Source: Planctomycetota bacterium
GTDB taxonomy: Bacteria; Planctomycetota; Phycisphaerae; Phycisphaerales; Phycisphaeraceae
Length of the DNA: 5,099 bases
Direction: 5' to 3'
Assembly (NCBI GenBank): GCA_029267795.1
Contig: JAJUHR010000157.1
Location: forward strand, 1-5,099
Of this stretch, positions 1-5,099 are shown one piece after another. The translations under genes and the position numbers were made by a program. The notes beneath the pieces are model-generated. The model was not told the DNA's origin. It worked only from the letters and a program-made list of their open reading frames with translations, and searched no databases. Each line of letters opens with the position of its first letter. The stretch's first letter is position 1.

Positions 1-486
1 GGACAGGGGCATGTTCGGCTCCTGCTCCAGCTCGCGGACGGCGTTCATCCGCGTCAAGGCCACCTCGGCCCAGCGACCGCCGTCGACGCGCCGGCTCTGC
101 GTGTCCCACCCGGCCAAGTCTGCGGCGACGTAGCTCTCGAAGTCCAGCGGCCCCTCACCGGAGCCCAGATACAGCCCCAGGCGTTCGCGGTCCAGGCCGT
201 CGCAGCGGTCCAGCCCCGCCGCCCGCCAAGCCTGGGCCGCGGCGCCCAGTGCGAACTGCGTGTTGAGCCCCACCCCCTCGTGCAGGTGGGGGCGCTGCAC
301 GTACTGGCGGTAGTCGTAATCCCTCACCTGGGCCGAGATGCGCGTCGGGAATGTGGAGGCGTCGAAGTGGTTGGTCTGGCTCACCCCCGACTCGCCCGCC
401 AGCAACCTCTTCCACACCGTCTCGATGTCGTGACCCAGTGGGGTCACCCACCCGATCCCCGTGATGACCACCCGTTTCCCTGCCAT
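1..486 (-). CDS. FabF-type beta-ketoacyl-ACP synthase, N-terminal part (runs off the window)
   Basis: Reading from the ATG at 486, 162 codons stay open to the left edge, so the gene is cut by the window. The protein opens with MAGKRVVITGIGWVTPLG, the first strand and loop of the KAS I/II (FabB/FabF) thiolase fold. LLAGESGV (residues 28-35) and FDASTF (41-46) follow, and GLYLGSGEG (104-112) matches the FabF stretch IGAAIGSGIGG. Such enzymes condense malonyl-ACP with an acyl-ACP in the cytoplasm. The catalytic Cys and both His lie beyond the edge, so activity cannot be judged. The gene starts 11 bp after the stop of the upstream ketosynthase. An AGGG overlapping that stop, 9 nt from the ATG, is a fair ribosome site, so the two are probably co-transcribed and translationally coupled. 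Residues 66-75 (RPHLHEGVGL) and 152-160 (ELEQEPNMP) differ from housekeeping FabF, so a specialised paralog is likely. No exact gene symbol can be assigned. Confidence 0.85.
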   Translation of the reverse strand, partial: MAGKRVVITGIGWVTPLGHDIETVWKRLLAGESGVSQTNHFDASTFPTRISAQVRDYDYRQYVQRPHLHEGVGLNTQFALGAAAQAWRAAGLDRCDGLDRERLGLYLGSGEGPLDFESYVAADLAGWDTQSRRVDGGRWAEVALTRMNAVRELEQEPNMPLS

Positions 487-497
487 CGCTGTGAGCC

Positions 498-1859
498 CTA
501 AGCTTGAAACCTCTTTAAGACCATCGCCGCGTTCTGCCCGCCCATGCCGGTGTTCATGATCAGTACGTGCTCCAGGGGTTGGCGACGCGGCCCGGACGAA
601 CCGGCAAGGATCCCGTCCAGGGGCCGCTGGCAGTTGATCACCGCGGGGATGGTCTGTTCCGCCAGCGCCTTGGCCGCGGCGCACACGTCCAGCCCGCCGG
701 CGCCTGCGCCGCAGAGCCCGACCATAGATTTGATCGACGCGACCACGGGCCGGCATGCCAAGCCGTCGCCGTCACCGCCTTCCCCGTCACCGAACACAGC
801 CCGCAGCGCCGCGGCCTCGGCGCGGTCGCACTCCGGCACCCCCACGCCAAAGGGGATCACCAAGTCGATCTGCGCCGGCGTGACGGCGGCATCGCGCAGG
901 GCGGCCCGGATCGCCGCTGCCAAGCCACGCCCCTGCGGGTCAGGCATCAGGTTCCTCACCGTGGGGTTCAGCGTCTGCGAAGCGCCGAAGCCGAGCACCT
1001 CGGCGTAGGCCTTGGCGGGCCCCTTGGCGGCGCGATGCCGGAACGTCTCCAGGGATTCCAGGATCACGATCCCGCCGCCCTCGCCGATCGCTGTTCCGGC
1101 GGCGGTTTGACAGAACGGCCGCACGGCCGTGGCGGGCCGGTCGTTGCCGTTTGGGTTCAGCCAACCGGTCATGTGCTGCCGCAGGTACGCCATGGGGTTG
1201 AGCTTGCTCTCAGCCCCGCCGCAGAAGCACAGGTCCGCTGCCCCGCGCTGGATCACCCGAAGCGATTCACCGATGCTCAGCAGCGCCGACGACTCGCCGC
1301 AGGTGATCGTGTTCGACGGTCCCTGGGCGTCGTGGATGATCGTTACGTGGCACGCCAGCATGTTGGGTAAGTATTTCAGCAGCCACAGGGGGGTCAGGTG
1401 GGTCATCCCCTCGCGGCCCCACTTGTGGTAATCGAAGCCCCCCCGCTCGTCGCGGGCCTCGGCCAGGGCGGCGGTCAGCTCGTCCAGCTCCGCGGCGATC
1501 AACCCCGCGCCGATGTGCACGCCCATCCGAGTGGGGTCGTAGGAAGTGGTGGCGCCCTCGGCGGCGTTGCCCCGCGTAACCAAGTCAGCGTCCCGAGCCG
1601 CCAATTCCGCAGCCGCCACCGCCAAGGCGATGTCACGGGCCATCACCTTCACGGCTTTGCGGTAGGTCTTGGGCACGTACTGGCTGACGTTAAACCCGTC
1701 GATCTGGGCAGCGACCCGGCAGGCGAACTTCGAAGCATCGAACTCCCGGATCGGCGCCACGGCGCTGTGCCCGGCCAGCAGCTGCTGCCAGGTCGGATCG
1801 ATGCCCTGGCCCAAGCCACTGATCGGACCCAAACCCGTGATGATCACTCGCCTGGTCAT
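498..1859 (-). CDS. Divergent FabF-type beta-ketoacyl-ACP synthase lacking both catalytic histidines
   Basis: This is a 453-residue protein, about 40 longer than typical FabF. I chose the ATG at 1859 because MTRRVIITGLGPISGLG is the normal family N-terminus; a TTG at 1919 would add 20 residues with no family likeness. The nucleophile motif is NTITCGESS with Cys187 (codon 1299-1301). Where FabF has NAHGTSTPAGD this protein has IPFGVGVPECD, so the first His is Phe337 (codon 849-851). Where FabF has KSMTGH it has KSMVGL, so the second His is Leu382 (codon 714-716), while Lys377 is kept. The gating loop GFGGTN reads GMGGQN (Met439 replaces Phe). Residues 357-366 are an Asp/Gly-rich insertion. The fold and the acyl-accepting Cys look intact. 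Loss of the His pair should impair malonyl decarboxylation, so it may be a non-condensing partner of the ketosynthase just downstream. A real enzyme with altered chemistry is the alternative. Confidence 0.93.
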   Translation of the reverse strand: MTRRVIITGLGPISGLGQGIDPTWQQLLAGHSAVAPIREFDASKFACRVAAQIDGFNVSQYVPKTYRKAVKVMARDIALAVAAAELAARDADLVTRGNAAEGATTSYDPTRMGVHIGAGLIAAELDELTAALAEARDERGGFDYHKWGREGMTHLTPLWLLKYLPNMLACHVTIIHDAQGPSNTITCGESSALLSIGESLRVIQRGAADLCFCGGAESKLNPMAYLRQHMTGWLNPNGNDRPATAVRPFCQTAAGTAIGEGGGIVILESLETFRHRAAKGPAKAYAEVLGFGASQTLNPTVRNLMPDPQGRGLAAAIRAALRDAAVTPAQIDLVIPFGVGVPECDRAEAAALRAVFGDGEGGDGDGLACRPVVASIKSMVGLCGAGAGGLDVCAAAKALAEQTIPAVINCQRPLDGILAGSSGPRRQPLEHVLIMNTGMGGQNAAMVLKRFQA

Positions 1860-1992
1860 GCCGTGGATGCCCTGTGCGTCCTGTCGCTGGCTGGGGGAAA
1901 CGACAGCCTCTTTAGCCAAGTCGAACAGTGTATGCCTTATGGATTCAACTGAACAGCGGGCGGAGCAGGAGCGGCTCTAAGCGCCTATATTT

Positions 1993-2034
1993 CCAAGGCC
2001 TGGGAGCTGCGTGCTTGGGCCCGTGGCGCCTTGG
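1993..2034. repeat. 7-bp inverted repeat upstream of hisF
   Basis: CCAAGGC (1993-1999) is exactly complementary to GCCTTGG (2028-2034), separated by 28 bp. The right arm abuts the TAGAGT hexamer in front of hisF. It could be an operator half-site pair or a chance repeat; a 7-bp match over this distance is not rare in GC-rich DNA. Confidence 0.4.
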
Positions 2035-2040
2035 TAGAGT
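2035..2040 (+). promoter_or_regulatory. Possible -10 element for a leaderless hisF transcript
   Basis: TAGAGT fits the TANNNT pattern and lies at positions -13 to -8 relative to the A of the hisF ATG. That is where a -10 box sits when transcription starts at or next to the start codon. The bases before hisF (GTAGAGTGTAACCC) contain no Shine-Dalgarno sequence, consistent with a leaderless mRNA. The best -35 candidate (TTGGGC, 2015-2020) is only 14 bp away, which is short, so the call is tentative. Confidence 0.3.
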
Positions 2041-2047
2041 GTAACCC

Positions 2048-2821
2048 ATGCTCACGCACCGAATCATCCCCTGTCTGGACGTCAAAGCTGGCCGCGTGGT
2101 CAAGGGCGTGCATTTTGTGCAGCTGCGCGACGCAGGCGACCCGGTGGAGGTGGCCCGCCAGTACGACCAGGCCGGGGCCGACGAGCTGGTGTTCCTGGAC
2201 ATCACCGCCAGCCACGAGCAGCGGCAGATCATGCTGGACGTGGTCCGGCGTGTCGCGGACGAATGCTTCATGCCCTTCACCGTTGGCGGGGGGATCCGCA
2301 CGATTGAGGACGTGACCGCTCTGATCCGGGCCGGCGCCGAGAAGGTGAGCATCAACACCGCCGCGGTGCTAAACCCCTCGATCGTCACCGAGACCGCCCA
2401 GCGCTTCGGCCGCTGCGCCACGGTGGTCAACATCGACCCGAAGCGCGTGGCCCGCGACGGCCAAACGATCTTCGAGGTCCACACCCACGGCGGCCGCAAG
2501 CCGACCGGCCTGGAGGCGGTGGCGTGGGCGCAAGAGGTGGTGCGCCTCGGGGCCGGCGAGATCGTGCTGACCAGCATGGATCGCGACGGCACGCAAGACG
2601 GTTACGACCTGGAGATGACCGCGGCGGTGGTGGCCGCGGTGGACGTGCCCGTCGTGGCCTCGGGAGGGTGCGGCAACCCGGAACACATGCGGCAGGTGCT
2701 CGCCGAGGCCGGGGCCGACGCCGCGCTGGCCGCCAGCATCTTCCACTACGGCCGATACACCATCGGCGAGACCAAGCGGTACCTGGCGGACCACGGCGTG
2801 CCGGTGCGATTGGCGGGGTAA
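2048..2821 (+). CDS. hisF: Imidazole glycerol phosphate synthase, cyclase subunit HisF
   Basis: This 257-residue protein has the normal full HisF length. HisF is the (beta/alpha)8-barrel cyclase that takes PRFAR plus ammonia delivered by the HisH glutaminase, giving imidazole glycerol phosphate (histidine) and AICAR (purines) in the cytoplasm. The start MLTHRIIPCLDVKAGRVVKG is nearly invariant in the family and fixes the ATG. The two catalytic aspartates are present at the usual numbers: Asp11 (CLDVK) and Asp130 (NIDPKR). The phosphate-binding loops are visible at VGGGIR (79-84) and ASGGCGN (204-210). TSMDRDGT (175-182) and the C-terminal AASIFHYG (228-235) are also typical. No hisH, hisA, hisI or other his gene is in the window, so the gene appears to stand alone. 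It is divergent from the ketosynthases and convergent with mlaE, 43 bp from that gene's stop. No residue looks out of place, and the protein is expected to be functional. Confidence 0.98.
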   Translation: MLTHRIIPCLDVKAGRVVKGVHFVQLRDAGDPVEVARQYDQAGADELVFLDITASHEQRQIMLDVVRRVADECFMPFTVGGGIRTIEDVTALIRAGAEKVSINTAAVLNPSIVTETAQRFGRCATVVNIDPKRVARDGQTIFEVHTHGGRKPTGLEAVAWAQEVVRLGAGEIVLTSMDRDGTQDGYDLEMTAAVVAAVDVPVVASGGCGNPEHMRQVLAEAGADAALAASIFHYGRYTIGETKRYLADHGVPVRLAG

Positions 2822-2839
2822 AGGCCGGACACGCGGCCT
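2822..2839. terminator. Hairpin between convergent hisF and mlaE, possible two-way terminator
   Basis: AGGCCG (2822-2827) pairs perfectly with CGGCCT (2834-2839) around a 6-nt loop, starting right after the hisF stop codon and ending 25 bp before the mlaE stop. The position between two converging genes suits a shared terminator. Neither strand has a real U-tract after the stem, so it is at best a weak intrinsic terminator; Rho-dependent termination remains possible. Confidence 0.35.
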
Positions 2840-2864
2840 CAAACGCGCCCCCACCGTCGTGCAC

Positions 2865-3698
2865 TTACCCGCTAAACGCCGTGACCGAGTCGTACCCGTA
2901 AATCACGTCGTACAGGTCTTTCATCAGCTTCGCCAAGAAGAAGTTCGACACGATGATGGCAATGAAGCTGGCGACGAACGCGTCGGTGGCGGCCCGCCCG
3001 ACCCCCGCGGCGCCGCTGCGGCAGTGGAACCCTTTGTAACAACTGATCAACCCGATCGACAGGCCGAAGATGACGCTCTTGATCAAGCCGGTCATCACGT
3101 CGTACGTGCCGACGAACCGCGAGGAGAACTCCCAGTAGCCCTCCGCGTTGACCCCGTAGCAAACCACCGTAATGAAATACCCGCCCAAAATGCCCAGCAG
3201 GTCGCTGAACACGGTCATGATCGGGATCATCACGGCGCAGGCCAGGACGCGCGGCACGACGAGGTAGGCGATGGGGTCGGTGCCCATGACCCGCAACGCG
3301 TCGAGCTGCTCGGTCACGTGCATCGTGCCCAATTCGGCGCTCACCGAGCCGCCGACCCGCCCGGCGAGCATCACCGCGGCGAGCACCGGCCCGATCTGCT
3401 TGACTACCGAGATGTTGACGATCCCACCCAGCCGCAACTCCTGCCCGATCGCCGCGAACTGGTCGTAGGTCTCGATCGCCAGGACCATCCCCACGAACGC
3501 CCCCAGGAGCATGATCACGGGGATGCTCCGCGTGCCGATCTGATAAAACTGCGGGCCCAGCAGCCTCAAGCGACCCCAGACGTTGACGCCGCGGAACAAC
3601 CACCCCGAGGCGCTGAGGCTAAAGCGCGTGAACCGCCCGGCGCCCTCGGCCGCCTGTGAGACCTTCGAGCCGAGGTACGACAGCTGGTCAGCGAGCAT
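2865..3698 (-). CDS. mlaE: MlaE/YrbE-family ABC transporter permease (lipid asymmetry or lipid uptake)
   Basis: This 277-residue inner-membrane protein is close to the usual MlaE length of about 260. In the Mla system MlaE dimerises and, with the ATPase MlaF and the MCE protein MlaD, moves phospholipids between inner and outer membranes. The family signature is clear: ELGTMHVTEQLDALRVMG (122-139), then DPIAYLVVPR (141-150). Hydrophobic segments lie near residues 58-77, 97-113, 148-181, 203-221 and 239-258. GRVGGSVSAELG (113-124) is also typical. I chose the ATG at 3698 because it has TAGGA about 9 nt upstream and gives a normal N-terminus; a longer in-frame reading up to 3839 would run into the tRNA gene. 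No MlaF or MlaD gene is beside it: a tRNA lies upstream and hisF converges from downstream. The partners are presumably elsewhere. The exact substrate cannot be read from the sequence. Confidence 0.94.
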   Translation of the reverse strand: MLADQLSYLGSKVSQAAEGAGRFTRFSLSASGWLFRGVNVWGRLRLLGPQFYQIGTRSIPVIMLLGAFVGMVLAIETYDQFAAIGQELRLGGIVNISVVKQIGPVLAAVMLAGRVGGSVSAELGTMHVTEQLDALRVMGTDPIAYLVVPRVLACAVMIPIMTVFSDLLGILGGYFITVVCYGVNAEGYWEFSSRFVGTYDVMTGLIKSVIFGLSIGLISCYKGFHCRSGAAGVGRAATDAFVASFIAIIVSNFFLAKLMKDLYDVIYGYDSVTAFSG

Positions 3699-3729
3699 GG
3701 GAAGGGATCCTAACGCGCCGGCCCTATGG

Positions 3730-3755
3730 GAACGCCGCCGAGCGGGGAAGCGTTC
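3730..3755. repeat. 6-bp hairpin in the tRNA-His/mlaE spacer
   Basis: GAACGC (3730-3735) pairs with GCGTTC (3750-3755) over a 14-nt loop, in the 99-bp spacer between tRNA-His and the mlaE start. There is no U-tract after it on the mlaE strand, so it does not look like an intrinsic terminator. It might be a processing site or leader structure if the tRNA and mlaE share a transcript. No separate promoter for mlaE was recognised in this spacer. Confidence 0.3.
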
Positions 3756-3797
3756 GCGTGGGTAACTCAGGGCAGCACTTCCCGGGGCACAAGCAAG

Positions 3798-3872
3798 GGT
3801 GAGCGAGGGGAATCGAACCCCCAACCCCCAGGACCACAACCTGGTGCTCTAACCAATTGAGCTACGCTCACC
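3798..3872 (-). tRNA. tRNA-His, anticodon GTG
   Basis: The minus strand folds as a complete cloverleaf. The acceptor GTGAGCG (3871-3865) pairs with CGCTCAC (3805-3799). The D arm is GCTC/GAGC with loop AATTGGTTA. The anticodon stem is CCAGG/CCTGG around TTGTGGT (anticodon GTG), the variable loop is 5 nt, and the T arm holds TTCGATT. The base before position 1 is G (3872) and the discriminator is C (3798). This G-1:C73 pair is the identity mark of histidine tRNAs and agrees independently with the anticodon. CCA is not encoded (CTT follows the discriminator), so it must be added by CCA-adding enzyme. A strong promoter lies upstream, and mlaE follows 99 bp later on the same strand. Confidence 0.97.
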
Positions 3873-3914
3873 AATCGGTGGATCGCCGCGGGGGAATGTA
3901 CCACGGCGCCGCGA

Positions 3915-3943
3915 AGCGTAGGATCGCCAAGGAACCCTGTCAA
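3915..3943 (-). promoter_or_regulatory. Sigma-70 promoter of tRNA-His (possibly also mlaE)
   Basis: On the minus strand a perfect -35 TTGACA (3943-3938) is followed by exactly 17 bp and then TACGCT (3920-3915), a -10 keeping the key TA and final T. The bases after the -10 (TCGCGGCG) are very GC-rich. In stable-RNA promoters such a discriminator is known to confer stringent and growth-rate control, so the same is inferred here. Transcription would start near 3908, leaving a leader of about 35 nt before the tRNA. Confidence 0.8.
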
Positions 3944-3947
3944 CGAT

Positions 3948-4019
3948 CGTCCGGATAACCGCAGACGGACGCCCAGGTCCGATCGTACCATCCAAGGACA
4001 AACCGTCTGCTCCGCAGAC
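3948..4019. repeat. Overlapping, mutually exclusive inverted repeats upstream of cheV
   Basis: CGTCCG (3948-3953) pairs with CGGACG (3966-3971). CGGAC (3966-3970) can instead pair with GTCCG (3977-3981). GCAGACGG (3961-3968) pairs with CCGTCTGC (4003-4010), an 8-bp match. GTCTGC (4005-4010) can instead pair with GCAGAC (4014-4019) across a 3-nt loop. All matches are exact. The arms share bases, so the foldings exclude each other. Whether this is a regulatory leader of cheV, a DNA-binding site next to the tRNA promoter, or neutral is unknown. Confidence 0.55.
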
Positions 4020-4116
4020 CCCACATTCAGATCAAGGGTGTGGCTGATGCGGTCGATAATCGCGAGGATCGATTGCTTGATAGACCCCCAAAAACCCTCA
4101 AAAACGCGGTGTAACC

Positions 4117-5082
4117 ATGACCACGATGACGACGGCTAATCCAGCGACTGCCACGTCGAGGGACAGGGGCCGCTCCGAGATCCTGCTGGAGTCGGGCACC
4201 AATGAGCTGGAATTGTTGGTGTTTCGGCTGGGCAAGGGGTTATATGGGATCAACATCGCCAAGGTGCGCGAGGTGATCGTCCCGGTCCGCGTGGTAGCCG
4301 CCCCCAGCCAGCCCCCCGCTGTGCTGGGTCTGTTCAACCTTCGCGGGCATGTGTTGCCGCTGGTGGACCTGCACCGGTACCTGAACACCCAACCGCTGGA
4401 CAACGCCGCGAAAACCCGCCGAATCATTGTCACGGAGTTTAACGGGGCCAGGGCGTCGTTCCTGGTCGACAGCGTGGAGCAGATCCACCGCCTGAGCTGG
4501 GCGGCGATCCGCCCCGTGCCCGACACGGACGGTCGCCAGCAGTTCGTGCTTACCGGCATGACCGAGGTGAACGGCCAGCTGATCATGATCCTCGATTTCG
4601 AGTCGATCATCGACCACATCAGCATGCAACGACAGTTGCACGTCGACAGCGTCGAAAATACCCGCGGCATCAACCGTGGCGCGTACAGGGTCTGGGTGGC
4701 CGAGGACAGCAACTTTATCCGCGGGCTGATGCAGTCAGCGTTGACGCAAAGTGGCTACCGCCACGTGCAGTGCTTCAGCAATGGGGTCGAGGCGTGGGAG
4801 GCGATCGAAGCGTGCCAGGGCGATCCCCAGCGCTTGCCCCACCTGATCGTCACTGACATCGAGATGCCCCAGATGGACGGGTTGGCGCTGACTCGCCGGT
4901 TGAAATCCCATGCCGGCTACAGGCACATCCCGGTGCTGCTGTTCAGCTCGTTGATCACCGACGACACGCGCCACAAGGGCGAACGGGTCGGGGCGGATGA
5001 CCAGTTGGCCAAGCCGGACCTGCCCCGGCTGGTGCAGATCATCGACGGCTGGGCTGCGAAAACCCCGGCCCAGGCCGGCTAG
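4117..5082 (+). CDS. cheV: Chemotaxis coupling protein CheV (CheW domain plus receiver domain)
   Basis: This 321-residue cytoplasmic protein has the CheV architecture and length. Residues about 29-170 are a CheW domain that links chemoreceptors to the CheA kinase: LVFRLGKGLYGINIAKVREV (34-53), LGLFNLRGHVLPLVDLHRYL (70-89) with the conserved NLRG (74-77), then VNGQLIMILDFESII (151-165). Residues about 190-315 are a receiver domain. Its acidic pair is Glu196-Asp197 (AEDS), the phosphoacceptor is Asp247 (VTDIEMPQMDG), the Ser/Thr switch is Ser277 (LLFSSL), and the invariant lysine is Lys299 (AKPD). The receiver should therefore be phosphorylatable by CheA, which in known CheV proteins tunes coupling and adaptation. 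The ATG at 4117 is used; Met4 at 4126 is an alternative. No good ribosome site precedes it (GCGGTGTAACC). The first 25 or so residues are low-complexity Thr/Ala. No other che gene is in view. Confidence 0.95.
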   Translation: MTTMTTANPATATSRDRGRSEILLESGTNELELLVFRLGKGLYGINIAKVREVIVPVRVVAAPSQPPAVLGLFNLRGHVLPLVDLHRYLNTQPLDNAAKTRRIIVTEFNGARASFLVDSVEQIHRLSWAAIRPVPDTDGRQQFVLTGMTEVNGQLIMILDFESIIDHISMQRQLHVDSVENTRGINRGAYRVWVAEDSNFIRGLMQSALTQSGYRHVQCFSNGVEAWEAIEACQGDPQRLPHLIVTDIEMPQMDGLALTRRLKSHAGYRHIPVLLFSSLITDDTRHKGERVGADDQLAKPDLPRLVQIIDGWAAKTPAQAG

Positions 5083-5099
5083 GCGTAACCTCCCGCTCA

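Larger units (their letters stand above)
1860..2047. other. Divergent intergenic region between the ketosynthase operon and hisF
   Basis: This 188-bp gap must hold the promoters of both divergent units. Seen directly: the in-frame TTG at 1917-1919 (alternative start of the ketosynthase), a 7-bp inverted repeat at 1993-1999/2028-2034, a GGGCCC palindrome at 2017-2022, and TAGAGT at 2035-2040 next to hisF. I found no convincing -35/-10 pair for the leftward unit. No RNA gene or small ORF with a credible ribosome site was found. Confidence 0.6.
3873..4116. other. Divergent intergenic region between tRNA-His and cheV
   Basis: This 244-bp non-coding stretch carries the leftward tRNA promoter (3915-3943), a group of overlapping inverted repeats (3948-4019), and GATC/CGAT-rich short dyads at 4053-4074 (TCGAT/ATCGA and AATCG/CGATT). 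GATAAT at 4055-4060 resembles a -10 box for cheV, but I see no matching -35. The last 35 bp before cheV are C- and A-rich. The ORF-like readings across it show no protein-family features. Confidence 0.6.

Noticed and set aside
567..1370. 267-codon open frame on the plus strand opposite the ketosynthase
   Set aside because: Antisense shadow rich in Arg/Gly/His with no family features; the minus-strand ketosynthase explains the region.
1860..1919. 20-residue N-terminal extension of the ketosynthase from TTG at 1919
   Set aside because: The family N-terminus begins at MTRRVIITG (1859). The extension has no recognised motif, though it cannot be excluded.
1945..2592. 215-codon open frame on the minus strand opposite hisF
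   Set aside because: Its composition is low-complexity Ser/Thr/Arg, it mirrors hisF codons, and it has no recognisable domain.
2859..3659. Long open frame on the plus strand opposite mlaE (266 codons)
   Set aside because: It is His/Arg/Pro/Asp-rich with no fold-like pattern, lies wholly antisense to a clear MlaE gene, and is an expected artefact of GC-rich codon use.
3699..3839. In-frame N-terminal extension of mlaE up to an ATG at 3839
   Set aside because: The extension reads into the tRNA-His gene, has no family similarity, and the ATG at 3698 has a ribosome site and gives a normal MlaE N-terminus.
3950..3958. TTATCCGGA (minus strand) resembling a DnaA box
   Set aside because: It is a single 7-of-9 match with no cluster, AT-rich element or dnaA/dnaN neighbours, so an origin is not supported.
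3767..4024. 85-codon open frame on the minus strand across the tRNA and its promoter
   Set aside because: It runs through the tRNA cloverleaf and the -35/-10 boxes and has no ribosome site or motif.
4055..4060. GATAAT as a cheV -10 box
   Set aside because: Five of six bases match TATAAT, but no -35 lies 16-18 bp upstream and there is no extended -10, so it is noted only within the intergenic entry.
4098..4712. 204-codon open frame on the minus strand opposite cheV
   Set aside because: It overlaps the CheW domain, which has unmistakable motifs on the plus strand; the antisense protein shows none.

Overview
The window is GC-rich, bacterial and densely coded. It carries five protein genes and one tRNA in four short transcription units. 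No mobile element, CRISPR array, phage gene or replication origin is visible. The organism is probably Gram-negative, because an MlaE-type outer-membrane lipid permease is present. Three traits hint at Planctomycetota (perhaps Phycisphaerae): high GC, weak or absent Shine-Dalgarno sites, and a tandem pair of divergent FabF-type synthases beside scattered housekeeping genes. That placement is an inference, not a demonstration.

Layout: (1) Minus strand, 1859 to the left edge: two ketosynthase genes 11 bp apart. The first is complete but lacks both catalytic histidines of the KAS I/II family while keeping the cysteine. The second runs off the window at its codon 162. (2) Plus strand, 2048-2821: hisF, divergent from the ketosynthases and away from other histidine genes. 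(3) Minus strand: tRNA-His(GTG) at 3798-3872 with a good sigma-70 promoter, followed 99 bp later by an MlaE/YrbE permease gene (2865-3698) that converges on hisF. (4) Plus strand, 4117-5082: a CheV-type chemotaxis coupling protein (CheW domain plus receiver domain).

The four units do not form one pathway. Fatty-acid or polyketide-like synthesis, histidine/purine metabolism, lipid transport and chemotaxis simply sit side by side, and the usual partners (acyl carrier protein, HisH, MlaF/MlaD, other Che proteins) are not in view.

Most worth following up are the degenerate ketosynthase paired with a second FabF-type protein, which suggests a heterodimer whose asymmetry is the reverse of the classical chain-length-factor type, and a set of overlapping, mutually exclusive inverted repeats between tRNA-His and cheV. 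I saw no clearly new defence or mobile system.
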